From: Salinarchaeum sp. Harcht-Bsk1
GTDB lineage: Archaea; Halobacteriota; Halobacteria; Halobacteriales; Salinarchaeaceae
Direction of reading: 5' to 3'
Assembly (NCBI RefSeq): GCF_000403645.1
Contig: NC_021313.1
Location: 558,001 to 622,000, forward strand
DNA length: 64,000 nucleotides
The notes under the pieces are model-generated. The model was given only the letters and a program-made list of their open reading frames with translations, was not told where the DNA came from and did not search any database. The stretch's first letter is position 1. Each line of letters begins with the position of its first letter. The position numbers were made by a program, and so were the translations under genes. Shown piece after piece: positions 17,294 to 24,627 of this stretch.

Positions 17294-18370
17294 CTACTCG
17301 GAACGCTCGAGCAGGTGGACCGACCGCACGAGCGAGCGATGGACGCGCCGTCTGTGCACGCACTCGACCGTCCACCCGACAGAGGTCGCCGCGTCGACCC
17401 ACTCCCGATCGGCCACGACGACGGCGCGAGGCGCGACGTCGTGGGCAGCAGCGAGCGCCCCTTCGACCAGATCGTCGAGGTCGTCCGCCGCGACGGCGGA
17501 CTGGCGCTCGTACGGCACGTCGACCACCAGGCCGTCCGCGGCGTCAGCTGCGAGCGGAAGCCGCCGGGCGTCCCCGCGAGCGACCTCCCAGTCGGCGTCT
17601 CTGGGCGCCAACTCGCCAAGATTCTCCCGACTCCCCCGAACCATCTTCTGCTGGGCGTCGACGCCAACCATCCGCGCGCCGAGCAGCGTGCCTTCCAGCA
17701 GGAGCCCGCCGGTGCCACACATCGGATCGACGATCGTCGCGCCGGGTCGCGCGCCGGCGAGGTTGCCGAGCGCTCGCGCGAGCGCCGGGTCCATACTTCC
17801 GGGCTGGAAGAACGGCCGGTCGGTCGGGGCACGGTCGCCGAAGGCAGCCGCCCGCTCGACGTCGACCCACCCGAGCAGGCAGACGTCCGCGTCGTCGGCG
17901 TCGGCTGCGACCTCGACCAGCCCGCTGGCTTCGACGCCCAGCGGGGACCCCTCCGCAGCGGCGCCGTCCCGCGCCAGTTCGCCGCGGGCGAACAGCGCGC
18001 GAAGCGTGTGGTCGGGGTCGTCGAGGTCGACCGAGAAGCCGCGGTCCGTGAGCACGCCACCGAGTTCGCGCTCCGCGCGCTGGGTGTCGACGTCCGCGCT
18101 CGATCGAACGTCTCGGGCCCGGACCGCGACGGTGCCCTCGCGCTCGATCCCGGCCGTTTCGAGCAGCGCTCGCGCGCTCTCGACGCTGGCGTCGGTGTGG
18201 CCCACGACCTCCCCGGCAGCAGTCGTGAGCGCGAGCCCCGCCATCCGATCGGGTGCGAGTGCCGTCGCGGTGCCGATTCCCGGCGCGAGCATCCGAACGT
18301 CGCTGGCGGCCGCCGTCGCCTCCAGCGCGGCGAAGGGATCGTCCTCGCCCCCGAACTCCAGCCAGTACAC
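17294..18370 (-). CDS. tRNA (guanine-10-N2)-dimethyltransferase, TIGR01177 family
   Basis: A 358-residue SAM-dependent methyltransferase. The N-terminal half (about 1-165) is the THUMP-containing RNA-binding part. FFQPGSMDPALARALGNLAG (about 196-215) precedes motif I DPMCGTGG, where SAM binds. GVDAQQKMV is the motif II strand, and DVPYERQ is the catalytic D/N-PPY motif, with Val in the second position as in related haloarchaeal proteins. The enzyme makes N2-methyl and N2,N2-dimethyl guanosine at tRNA position 10. It is transcribed ahead of the ArsR-like gene with a 57-bp gap. Confidence 0.88.
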   Translation of the reverse strand: MYWLEFGGEDDPFAALEATAAASDVRMLAPGIGTATALAPDRMAGLALTTAAGEVVGHTDASVESARALLETAGIEREGTVAVRARDVRSSADVDTQRAERELGGVLTDRGFSVDLDDPDHTLRALFARGELARDGAAAEGSPLGVEASGLVEVAADADDADVCLLGWVDVERAAAFGDRAPTDRPFFQPGSMDPALARALGNLAGARPGATIVDPMCGTGGLLLEGTLLGARMVGVDAQQKMVRGSRENLGELAPRDADWEVARGDARRLPLAADAADGLVVDVPYERQSAVAADDLDDLVEGALAAAHDVAPRAVVVADREWVDAATSVGWTVECVHRRRVHRSLVRSVHLLERSE

Positions 18371-18481
18371 GCCTGGACCTCGACTGGCGCGGAAATGAGC
18401 GTGGCGGTGTCGCCCGAATCCTCGACGTCGCCCGCCGCGCGACCGTCACGTACTTCCTCCGCTGCGTCGTGGTCGTGCACA

Positions 18482-19048
18482 ATGTGGCCGCTGGGACACG
18501 CCGCCGGTGCGTACCTCCTCGCGAGCGTCGGTGCCGAGCGTGACTGGCTGCCCGAACCGAACGCAGTGCTCGTCGTGACGGTGCTGTTCGCCTCGCAGAC
18601 GCCAGACCTGATCGACAAGCCGTTCGCGTGGTACATTCCGATCCTGCCGGCAGGGCGATCGTTCGGCCACTCGCTGTTTTTCGTCCTTCCGCTCTGTCTG
18701 CTCGCGGTCCTCGCCGCGCGGCGGGTCGGGTGGGCGGGGCTGGGACTGGCGATCAGCGCCGCTCTCCTCTCACATCTCGCGCTCGACGTGATTCCAGCGC
18801 TGTGGGGTGGTGGCGGCTGGCGATACCTGCTCTGGCCGGTCCTGTCGGTCGAGGGGTTCAACTCGGCGCCGTCGATCGGTGCGATGTTAGAGGATTCCCT
18901 CGATATGCCCTACTTCTGGGCGGAGTTCGTGCTCGCCGGCCTGGCGTTCGTCCGCTGGCGCGCCGACGACTGGCCTGGCGTGACGTGGCTGTTCGAGCGT
19001 GGAGGAACGGCCCCGACCGTCGTTCGATCCCGCCAGGACGACGACTGA
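18482..19048 (+). CDS. DUF457/YdjM-like membrane metal-dependent hydrolase
   Basis: A 188-residue integral membrane protein with about four helices. His6 (LGHAAGAYL), Asp42 and Asp45 (TPDLIDKP), His63 (FGHSLFF), His98 and Asp102 (SHLALDV) sit where the family has its conserved metal ligands. Members are annotated as inner-membrane metal-dependent hydrolases from sequence; the bacterial relatives include YdjM. The substrate is unknown. An open frame continues far upstream in the same phase but is antisense to two real genes; the ATG at 18482 starts right before the first helix. It ends 98 bp before tbp. Confidence 0.8.
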   Translation: MWPLGHAAGAYLLASVGAERDWLPEPNAVLVVTVLFASQTPDLIDKPFAWYIPILPAGRSFGHSLFFVLPLCLLAVLAARRVGWAGLGLAISAALLSHLALDVIPALWGGGGWRYLLWPVLSVEGFNSAPSIGAMLEDSLDMPYFWAEFVLAGLAFVRWRADDWPGVTWLFERGGTAPTVVRSRQDDD

Positions 19049-19110
19049 CCGGGACGATCCGGGGGTCGAGCGGGTCGACGAGGCTGGCTGACGATGCCGT
19101 GGCACCAACC

Positions 19111-19139
19111 TTTATAAACCTTAAATACGCTCTTTAAAG
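19111..19139 (+). promoter_or_regulatory. tbp promoter: strong TATA box and CTTTAAAG palindrome
   Basis: TTTATAAA at 19111-19118 is preceded by CCAACC and lies about 33 bp before the ATG at 19147, the right distance for a short-leader haloarchaeal promoter. Two further AT elements follow, CTTAAATA near 19120 and the 8-bp palindrome CTTTAAAG at 19132-19139, which overlaps the expected start of transcription. TBP could bind here and limit its own expression; that part is inference. Confidence 0.75.
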
Positions 19140-19146
19140 CGTGGCA

Positions 19147-19707
19147 ATGTCCGACCCGAAGGAAACCATCAATATCGAGAACGTCGTCGCCTCCACGGGG
19201 ATCGGCCAGGAGCTCGACCTCCAGAGCGTCGCCATGGACCTGGAGGGAGCCGACTACGATCCCGAGCAGTTCCCCGGCCTCGTCTACCGGACCCAGGAGC
19301 CCAAGTCCGCCGCCCTGATCTTCCGATCCGGGAAGATCGTCTGCACCGGCGCGAAGAGCACGGACGACGTCCACGAGAGCCTCCGGATCGTCTTCGACAA
19401 GCTCCGCGATCTCAAGATCGACGTCAACGACGACCCGGAGATCGTCGTCCAGAACATCGTCACCAGCGCCGACCTCGGTCGCAACCTCAATCTCAACGCG
19501 ATCGCGATCGGACTCGGCCTGGAGAACATCGAGTACGAGCCCGAGCAGTTCCCCGGCCTCGTCTACCGTCTCGACGAGCCCGAAGTCGTCGCGCTGCTGT
19601 TTGGCTCCGGAAAGCTCGTGATCACCGGTGGGAAGCAGCCCGAGGACGCCGAGCACGCCGTCGACGAGATCGTCACCCGCCTCGAGGACCTCGGCCTGCT
19701 CGAGTAG
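19147..19707 (+). CDS. tbp: TATA-box-binding protein
   Basis: A 186-residue TBP made of two direct repeats. Repeat one includes NIENVVASTGIGQELDLQSV and FPGLVYRTQEPKSAALIF; repeat two includes NIVTSADLGRNLNLNAIAI and FPGLVYRLDEPEVVALLF. Each has the saddle's DNA-contacting Val, Leu and Phe residues. With TFB it recruits RNA polymerase. The protein is very acidic, as in halophiles. The ATG at 19147 gives the standard MSDPKETINIENVV start; a GTG two codons earlier (19141) is also in frame. Strong promoter upstream. Haloarchaea often have several TBPs; this sequence is of the main housekeeping type. Confidence 0.96.
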   Translation: MSDPKETINIENVVASTGIGQELDLQSVAMDLEGADYDPEQFPGLVYRTQEPKSAALIFRSGKIVCTGAKSTDDVHESLRIVFDKLRDLKIDVNDDPEIVVQNIVTSADLGRNLNLNAIAIGLGLENIEYEPEQFPGLVYRLDEPEVVALLFGSGKLVITGGKQPEDAEHAVDEIVTRLEDLGLLE

Positions 19708-19955
19708 CGCTCCCCGACCCGCGCCGACCCCGGCCGGAGCACAGCCACCGGCACGTCGATCGGTTCCGACCGCCCGGCCCCGCTTTTCGCGGTGTACGTC
19801 GCTACCACCGGTTCGCCCGGCGGTGGCTCGATGCGTCGTTGCGCCCGTACGAACGATACGAGAGGACGCGACGCTCCACAGTCCAGTCGCTCCGCTTCCC
19901 TCCGCTCCCCGCTCCCGATCGCCAGCGCCAAGACGATGGTCCGACCAGCACGAGT

Positions 19956-20315
19956 ATGACACTCGCGGAGGTCGCGATCCGGGCGGTCGGTACGTTCGTG
20001 GTCGCGACCGTCTTCTACACGCTGACGGTTCACCTCGCCGCAACCTACGTCCTCGAGGAGGCGTCGATCTTCGAGGCGCTGCTCGTCGGTCCGGTTCCGG
20101 CCGCGATCAGCGTCGGACTCGGACTCGCGGCCCAGTCCACCGTTCCAGCGGCGTCGGCAGTGGCCGTGCCACTCGTCGCGATCCCCGCGGACTTCCTCGC
20201 CATCGCGTGGAGCTACGAGCTCGATCGACGGATGGCGGCGCTCGTCACGCTGGGACACTTCGTCGTGAGCATCCTGCTGGCGGCGAGCCTGATCGGGCTG
20301 TTCGGTGGGCTCTAA
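19956..20315 (+). CDS. small four-helix membrane protein, function unknown
   Basis: A 119-residue hydrophobic protein with four predicted helices (about 5-30, 38-56, 62-84 and 92-114) and almost no loops. No recognised catalytic residues; similar short proteins are common in haloarchaea. The ATG at 19956 begins MTLAEVAIRAVG. It follows tbp after 248 bp of G+C-rich DNA in which I see no gene, and ends shortly before the convergent hisG. Confidence 0.65.
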   Translation: MTLAEVAIRAVGTFVVATVFYTLTVHLAATYVLEEASIFEALLVGPVPAAISVGLGLAAQSTVPAASAVAVPLVAIPADFLAIAWSYELDRRMAALVTLGHFVVSILLAASLIGLFGGL

Positions 20316-20363
20316 ACGGCAGCGATAGTGAGAATTAGTCGAATTGCACGACGACGCAGTCGG

Positions 20364-21236
20364 CTACTCCACGAGCCGCTCGATCTCGGTCACCAGAATC
20401 CCGCTCGCGCCCGCTGCCTTCAGGTTCGTGATCGTCTCGAAGACGTCCCGCTCGTCGACGACGACGTGGACGGCGAGCATGTCCTCCTCGTCCGACGCTG
20501 GTTCCTCGCGGTCGGCCACGTCCATGACCGTCGGCCCGCCGAGTCCGGGAATCTGCTCGCGGACGGCCTCGAGTTGCCCGCGCGGAACGTTCATCATCAG
20601 GTAGCGCTTCCCCTCGGCGTCGAGGACGGACTCCATCGCGGTGCGGATCTGCTCGACCTTGTTCTGGTCGATCACGTCCTCGCGGGCGAACAGCCGGACC
20701 GAACTCTGGAGCACTTCGTCGATAACGGCGAGGCGGTTGACCTGCAGCGTCGTGCCGGTCGAGGTGATGTCGACGATCGCGTCGGCCATGCCGGCGTGCG
20801 GGGTGAGTTCGGTCGCCCCCGTCACTTCGACGACCTTCGCGTCGATCCCGGCCTCCTCGAGGTAGTTCCGCGTGATCGTCGGGAACTCCGTCGCGACCTT
20901 ACCGCCGGCGACGTCCCCGGGCTCGGTGATTTCGCCGTCCTCGGGCGCGGCGAGGACCAGCCGGCACTCGCCGAATTCGAGGTCGAGGAGGTCCGTCACG
21001 TTGCCCGGGTCGGCCTCCGCGATCTGGTCCCTGCCAGTGATGCCGACCTCCGCAGCGCCGTCGGCGACGTACTCGGGGATGTCCGCCGCCCGAGCGAAGA
21101 GGACGGTCACGTCGGGATCGACGGTGTCGGCGTAGAGCTTCCGGTCGGCGCCGTCGCGGAGATGCAGGCCAGCGCGCTCGAGCAGCTCGATCGTCGGCTC
21201 GTGGAGGCGCCCCTTGTTCGGCACGGCGATTCGCAT
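20364..21236 (-). CDS. hisG: ATP phosphoribosyltransferase, long form
   Basis: A 290-residue HisG catalysing the first step of histidine synthesis, joining ATP and [15 protein letters not shown] opens the first domain; [10 protein letters not shown] and [15 protein letters not shown] are conserved; [19 protein letters not shown] is the PRPP-binding loop. Residues about 215-290 form the ACT-like regulatory domain ([34 protein letters not shown]), so it belongs to the long, histidine-inhibited hexameric form that needs no HisZ. No other his genes are nearby. It is 23 bp downstream of the GT87 gene on the same strand. Confidence 0.95.
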   Translation of the reverse strand: MRIAVPNKGRLHEPTIELLERAGLHLRDGADRKLYADTVDPDVTVLFARAADIPEYVADGAAEVGITGRDQIAEADPGNVTDLLDLEFGECRLVLAAPEDGEITEPGDVAGGKVATEFPTITRNYLEEAGIDAKVVEVTGATELTPHAGMADAIVDITSTGTTLQVNRLAVIDEVLQSSVRLFAREDVIDQNKVEQIRTAMESVLDAEGKRYLMMNVPRGQLEAVREQIPGLGGPTVMDVADREEPASDEEDMLAVHVVVDERDVFETITNLKAAGASGILVTEIERLVE

Positions 21237-21259
21237 GAGCAGTCATTCCGGCGCGAGGG

Positions 21260-22810
21260 TCAACTGTCTTTCCGTCCGTCGGCGTCGACTACCTGGGATC
21301 TGCCGTTCGGTGCCCGGTCCGATTCCGGGGCCGGTGCAGCGTCCGTAGCCCCAACTGACCAGCCCCGGGTCGGATCCCACGAACCCGGGAGTTCGACGCC
21401 GCGATCGGCGAACCATCGGCGGAGCGGTGGGCCAGCGGGTCGGGGCTCGAGCGCTCGGGCCGGGATCGAGGCCGCGTCACCGCCGCGCCGCCGGACCAGC
21501 CCGCAGGCCAGCAGCATGATCGCGAGCCCGAGCAACTGCGTCGACGTCGTCGCCGCGATCGGATCGAGAAGCACCTGGACGACCGCCGGCGCGTCGTCGA
21601 GGCGGTCCAGCACGCCCGCGGGCCAGACGGCGTAGGCGAGGACGATCCCGCCCACGACGAAGAGCGGCTGGAACGGGTGTCCGTCGAGAAGGTACGCCAG
21701 CACGACGATCGGGAGGAAGCTGAGGGCGACGTAGTACTGGAGCGACGGCATAACGAGGATCGCGACGGACGCCACGGCGAAGGCGGCGACGAGGCGATCG
21801 AAGCGGGTGTCGAGCCGGCGGAGTGCAGCGATCGCGACCGCGAGACCGATCGCGAAGGAGCCAGCGACGAGCACGGGCGCGAGCCACGCCGGCGTGCCGG
21901 GCACGATGCCGTAGAGCACGTGCGACAGCGGGCGCTGGATCGTGACGTAGAAAAAGGCGTCCGGTGGCAGGCCGCCGACGAACAGGTGCGTATCGCCCCG
22001 GGGGAGAATCGCCTCCTGGAGCCACCGAACGGTCATGCCGAAGCCCAGCGGCCCGTCGCCGGTCTCCCAGCCGAACAGCCCACCGACCGCGAACAGCAGT
22101 TCCCCCGCGAGCAGGCCGCCGATGCCGACCGCGATCGCTGCCGCCGTCGCCCACCACGCCCGGATCCTGAGGAGGTAGAGCCCGAGGAGTGCGGGGAACA
22201 GTTTGAACAGGGCGACGACGGCGAAGCACGCGCCGGCGATCGACTCGCGACGCGGTGTGCGATCGCCCACTTCCAGGAGGTAGAGCCCTGCAGCCACGCC
22301 CGTCCCGAGCAGGAGATTGACGTTGCCGAAGTAGGCGTTCGTCACCATCTGACTGCAGCCATAGCAGAAGGCGAAGACGAGGGCCACGTCGAGCCAGCCC
22401 AGCGGACGGCCGAGGTCCTCCACGTAGCGCACCGCGAAGACGGTGAGGGCGGCGGCAGCGAGGCCGTTGAGCCCCAGAAAGAGCCAGTAGCCGCTGGTCG
22501 GCGAGACGAGCAGCGTCGGGAGGAAGACCAGGATCGTGATCGGCGGGTAGAGGTACTCGTAGAACTCGCCCTCCCCCGGTGGCGAGACGTCGTACACGTG
22601 CTGTCCCTCGAGGAGGGCGTCCGCCGCGTAGTAGTACACCTCGTAGTTGACGCCGACCTGCTCGGCCGGAGCGACACCGGGAGGAACCAGCGTCGGTGCG
22701 AACTTCGCCTGGAGTTCGTAGATTCCGAACGCGATCGGGGCGAGCAAGACGAGCCACGCGCCCGGGTAGAAGTCAGCGAGGAGCGGGCGGTCGGACCCCG
22801 GGAGCTTCAT
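21260..22810 (-). CDS. GT87-type membrane glycosyltransferase (DUF2029)
   Basis: A 516-residue polytopic protein with about ten to eleven membrane helices and a soluble C-terminal tail. After helix 1 the outside loop contains NYEVYYYAADALLEG and FYEYLYPPITILVF. This YPP with a preceding acidic segment is typical of GT87/DUF2029 transferases, which use polyprenyl-phosphate sugars (mannose in actinobacteria). Other marks are NAYFGNVNLLLG and FKLFPALLGLYLL. It probably adds a sugar to a lipid or glycan on the outer membrane face. The ATG at 22810 begins MKLPGSDRP. A small hypothetical gene precedes it by 83 bp on the same strand. Confidence 0.83.
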   Translation of the reverse strand: MKLPGSDRPLLADFYPGAWLVLLAPIAFGIYELQAKFAPTLVPPGVAPAEQVGVNYEVYYYAADALLEGQHVYDVSPPGEGEFYEYLYPPITILVFLPTLLVSPTSGYWLFLGLNGLAAAALTVFAVRYVEDLGRPLGWLDVALVFAFCYGCSQMVTNAYFGNVNLLLGTGVAAGLYLLEVGDRTPRRESIAGACFAVVALFKLFPALLGLYLLRIRAWWATAAAIAVGIGGLLAGELLFAVGGLFGWETGDGPLGFGMTVRWLQEAILPRGDTHLFVGGLPPDAFFYVTIQRPLSHVLYGIVPGTPAWLAPVLVAGSFAIGLAVAIAALRRLDTRFDRLVAAFAVASVAILVMPSLQYYVALSFLPIVVLAYLLDGHPFQPLFVVGGIVLAYAVWPAGVLDRLDDAPAVVQVLLDPIAATTSTQLLGLAIMLLACGLVRRRGGDAASIPARALEPRPAGPPLRRWFADRGVELPGSWDPTRGWSVGATDAAPAPESDRAPNGRSQVVDADGRKDS

Positions 22811-22893
22811 CGATCGCGGATATTCGGGAGCGCTACAAGGGCGTTGTGCAAGCGCGACGGAGCGCGGACCGGCGCGTTGCCGGGAACTCCGGC

Positions 22894-23226
22894 TTACTCG
22901 GTGTCGTCGCCTGTATCGGCGACCACGCGCGCCTCGACGTCGCCGACGAGCGCCGTGAGCGCCTCGGCCCGGAGTCGCTCGGCGTCGTCGGAGCCGCGCT
23001 CGCTCGTTACCTGCTCGACGAGGGCGTCCCGGGGCTCGCTGTCGGCGAGGTCGAGGACCCGATTGCAGACCGGATCGGTCAGTTGCGGTACGACCGTACC
23101 GACGGTGTCCCAGACGGCGTCGGCACGCGAGCGGTCCGGGAGTTCCGTCGTTGCCTGGGCAGCGAGGTCGGCGACGAGGTCGTCGTACTGCTCGGCGTCG
23201 AGGTCACCAGCGAGGTCGGCGTCCAT
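22894..23226 (-). CDS. small acidic hypothetical protein
   Basis: A 110-residue very acidic, helical protein starting MDADLAGDLDAEQYDDL. It has one Cys and no recognisable motif; the pattern LADSEPRDALVEQVTSERG suggests a helical bundle. Codon third positions are as G/C-biased as in neighbouring genes, supporting that it is real. It precedes the GT87 gene on the same strand and faces away from the acyl-CoA dehydrogenase at 23371. Function unknown. Confidence 0.6.
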   Translation of the reverse strand: MDADLAGDLDAEQYDDLVADLAAQATTELPDRSRADAVWDTVGTVVPQLTDPVCNRVLDLADSEPRDALVEQVTSERGSDDAERLRAEALTALVGDVEARVVADTGDDTE

Positions 23227-23370
23227 CGACTGCGTCGATGCCCGCCACCGCCAAGTTGGTTTCGCCGATCGGGAGTGGAGAACCAGCCAGTGCACCGATG
23301 GCCGGATCTGGCACCTCGGGGGCACGGACGGCGACGTAGCTTTTTGCCGCAGCGCGGTCTCCTTCCGATC

Positions 23371-24552
23371 ATGCTGGACTACCTGGATCTCGAGGCGGAC
23401 CTGACGAGCGAGGAGCGGCTGATTCGCGACACGGCCCGGGAGTTCGTCGAGGATCGCGTCCGACCCGACGTCGGCGACTGGTACGAGGCCGGGGAGTTCC
23501 CCGAGCACCTGATCGGCACGATGGGCGACCTGGACTTCTTCGCGCCCAACCTCGAGTGGGGCGACCTCCCGGGAATCGGCGCCCGTGCGTACGGCCTGCT
23601 CATGCAGGAACTGGAGGCGGGCGACTCTGGCATCCGCTCGATGGCGAGCGTCCAGGGCGCGCTCGTGATGTACCCGATCGCGACCTACGGCAGCGACGAC
23701 CAGAAGGAGCGCTGGCTGCCCGACCTCGCGAGCGGCGACGCCGTGGGCTGTTTCGGCCTGACGGAGCCAGAGCACGGCTCGAATCCTTCCGCAATGGAGA
23801 CGACTGCAGCGCCTGTCGACGACGGCGAGGGATACGTCCTTTCGGGGACGAAGATCTGGATCACGAACGCCCCGATCGCCGACGTGGCAGTCGTGTGGGC
23901 GAAGCTCTCGGCGGACACCGAGCACGGCGACGCCGGGACGGTCCGTGGGTTCGTCGTCGACACCGCCCGCGACGGGTGCACCGCCAGCGAGCAGGAGGGG
24001 AAGCTCTCGATGCGCGCCTCGGCGACCGGGGAGCTATCACTCTCGGGCGTCGAGGTGCCCGCGGATGCGGTGCTGCCAGGCGTCTCTGGGATGAAGGGGC
24101 CGCTCTCCTGTCTCACGCAGGCACGCTACGGCATCGCCTGGGGCGCGGTGGGTGCGACCCGGGACTGCTTCGAAACCGCACGGGAGTACGCGACCGATCG
24201 CGAGCAGTTCGGCGGCCCCATCGCCCGGTTCCAGCTCCAACAGTCGAAGCTCGCGGAGATGGCGACTCAGCACACGACGGCCAGGCAGATGGCGTTCCGA
24301 CTCGCCGAGCTGAAAGAGCGCGGCGAGCTCCGACCGCAGCAGGTCTCGATGGCGAAGCGCCACAACGTCCGGGTCGCCCGGGACCAGGCCAGGATTGCTC
24401 GGGAGATGCTCGGCGCGAACGGGATCACGACCGACTACCCACCGATGCGCCACGCCGCGAACATGGAGACGGTCTACACTTACGAGGGGACCGACGACAT
24501 CCACACGCTGATTCTCGGAGAGGATCTGACCGGTATTGCGGCGTTCGAGTGA
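23371..24552 (+). CDS. acyl-CoA dehydrogenase, glutaryl-CoA dehydrogenase-like
   Basis: A 393-residue FAD enzyme that oxidises an acyl-CoA. CFGLTEPEHGSNPSAMET (about 128-145) binds FAD and substrate; WITNAPIADVAVVWA follows; LTQARYGIAWGAVGA and YATDREQFGGPIARFQLQQ are helix signatures. The catalytic base is the Glu of YTYEGTDD near 371, and IHTLILGEDLTGIAAF closes the protein. This ending is characteristic of glutaryl-CoA dehydrogenases, which couple oxidation to decarboxylation, but a general acyl-CoA specificity is possible. A partner electron transfer flavoprotein is not in the window. The ATG at 23371 starts MLDYLDLEADLT. Confidence 0.9.
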   Translation: MLDYLDLEADLTSEERLIRDTAREFVEDRVRPDVGDWYEAGEFPEHLIGTMGDLDFFAPNLEWGDLPGIGARAYGLLMQELEAGDSGIRSMASVQGALVMYPIATYGSDDQKERWLPDLASGDAVGCFGLTEPEHGSNPSAMETTAAPVDDGEGYVLSGTKIWITNAPIADVAVVWAKLSADTEHGDAGTVRGFVVDTARDGCTASEQEGKLSMRASATGELSLSGVEVPADAVLPGVSGMKGPLSCLTQARYGIAWGAVGATRDCFETAREYATDREQFGGPIARFQLQQSKLAEMATQHTTARQMAFRLAELKERGELRPQQVSMAKRHNVRVARDQARIAREMLGANGITTDYPPMRHAANMETVYTYEGTDDIHTLILGEDLTGIAAFE

Positions 24553-24627
24553 CGGAGTCGATTCGAACGGGCCGAAGCCATCCCCCTCGAACGGAACGCC
24601 TTTCCGCGACCACGGAAACCCAAAATC

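Noticed and set aside
16865-18481. A long upstream extension of the DUF457-like gene
   Set aside because: It is antisense to the tRNA methyltransferase and ArsR-like genes; the protein-like part begins only at the ATG at 18482.
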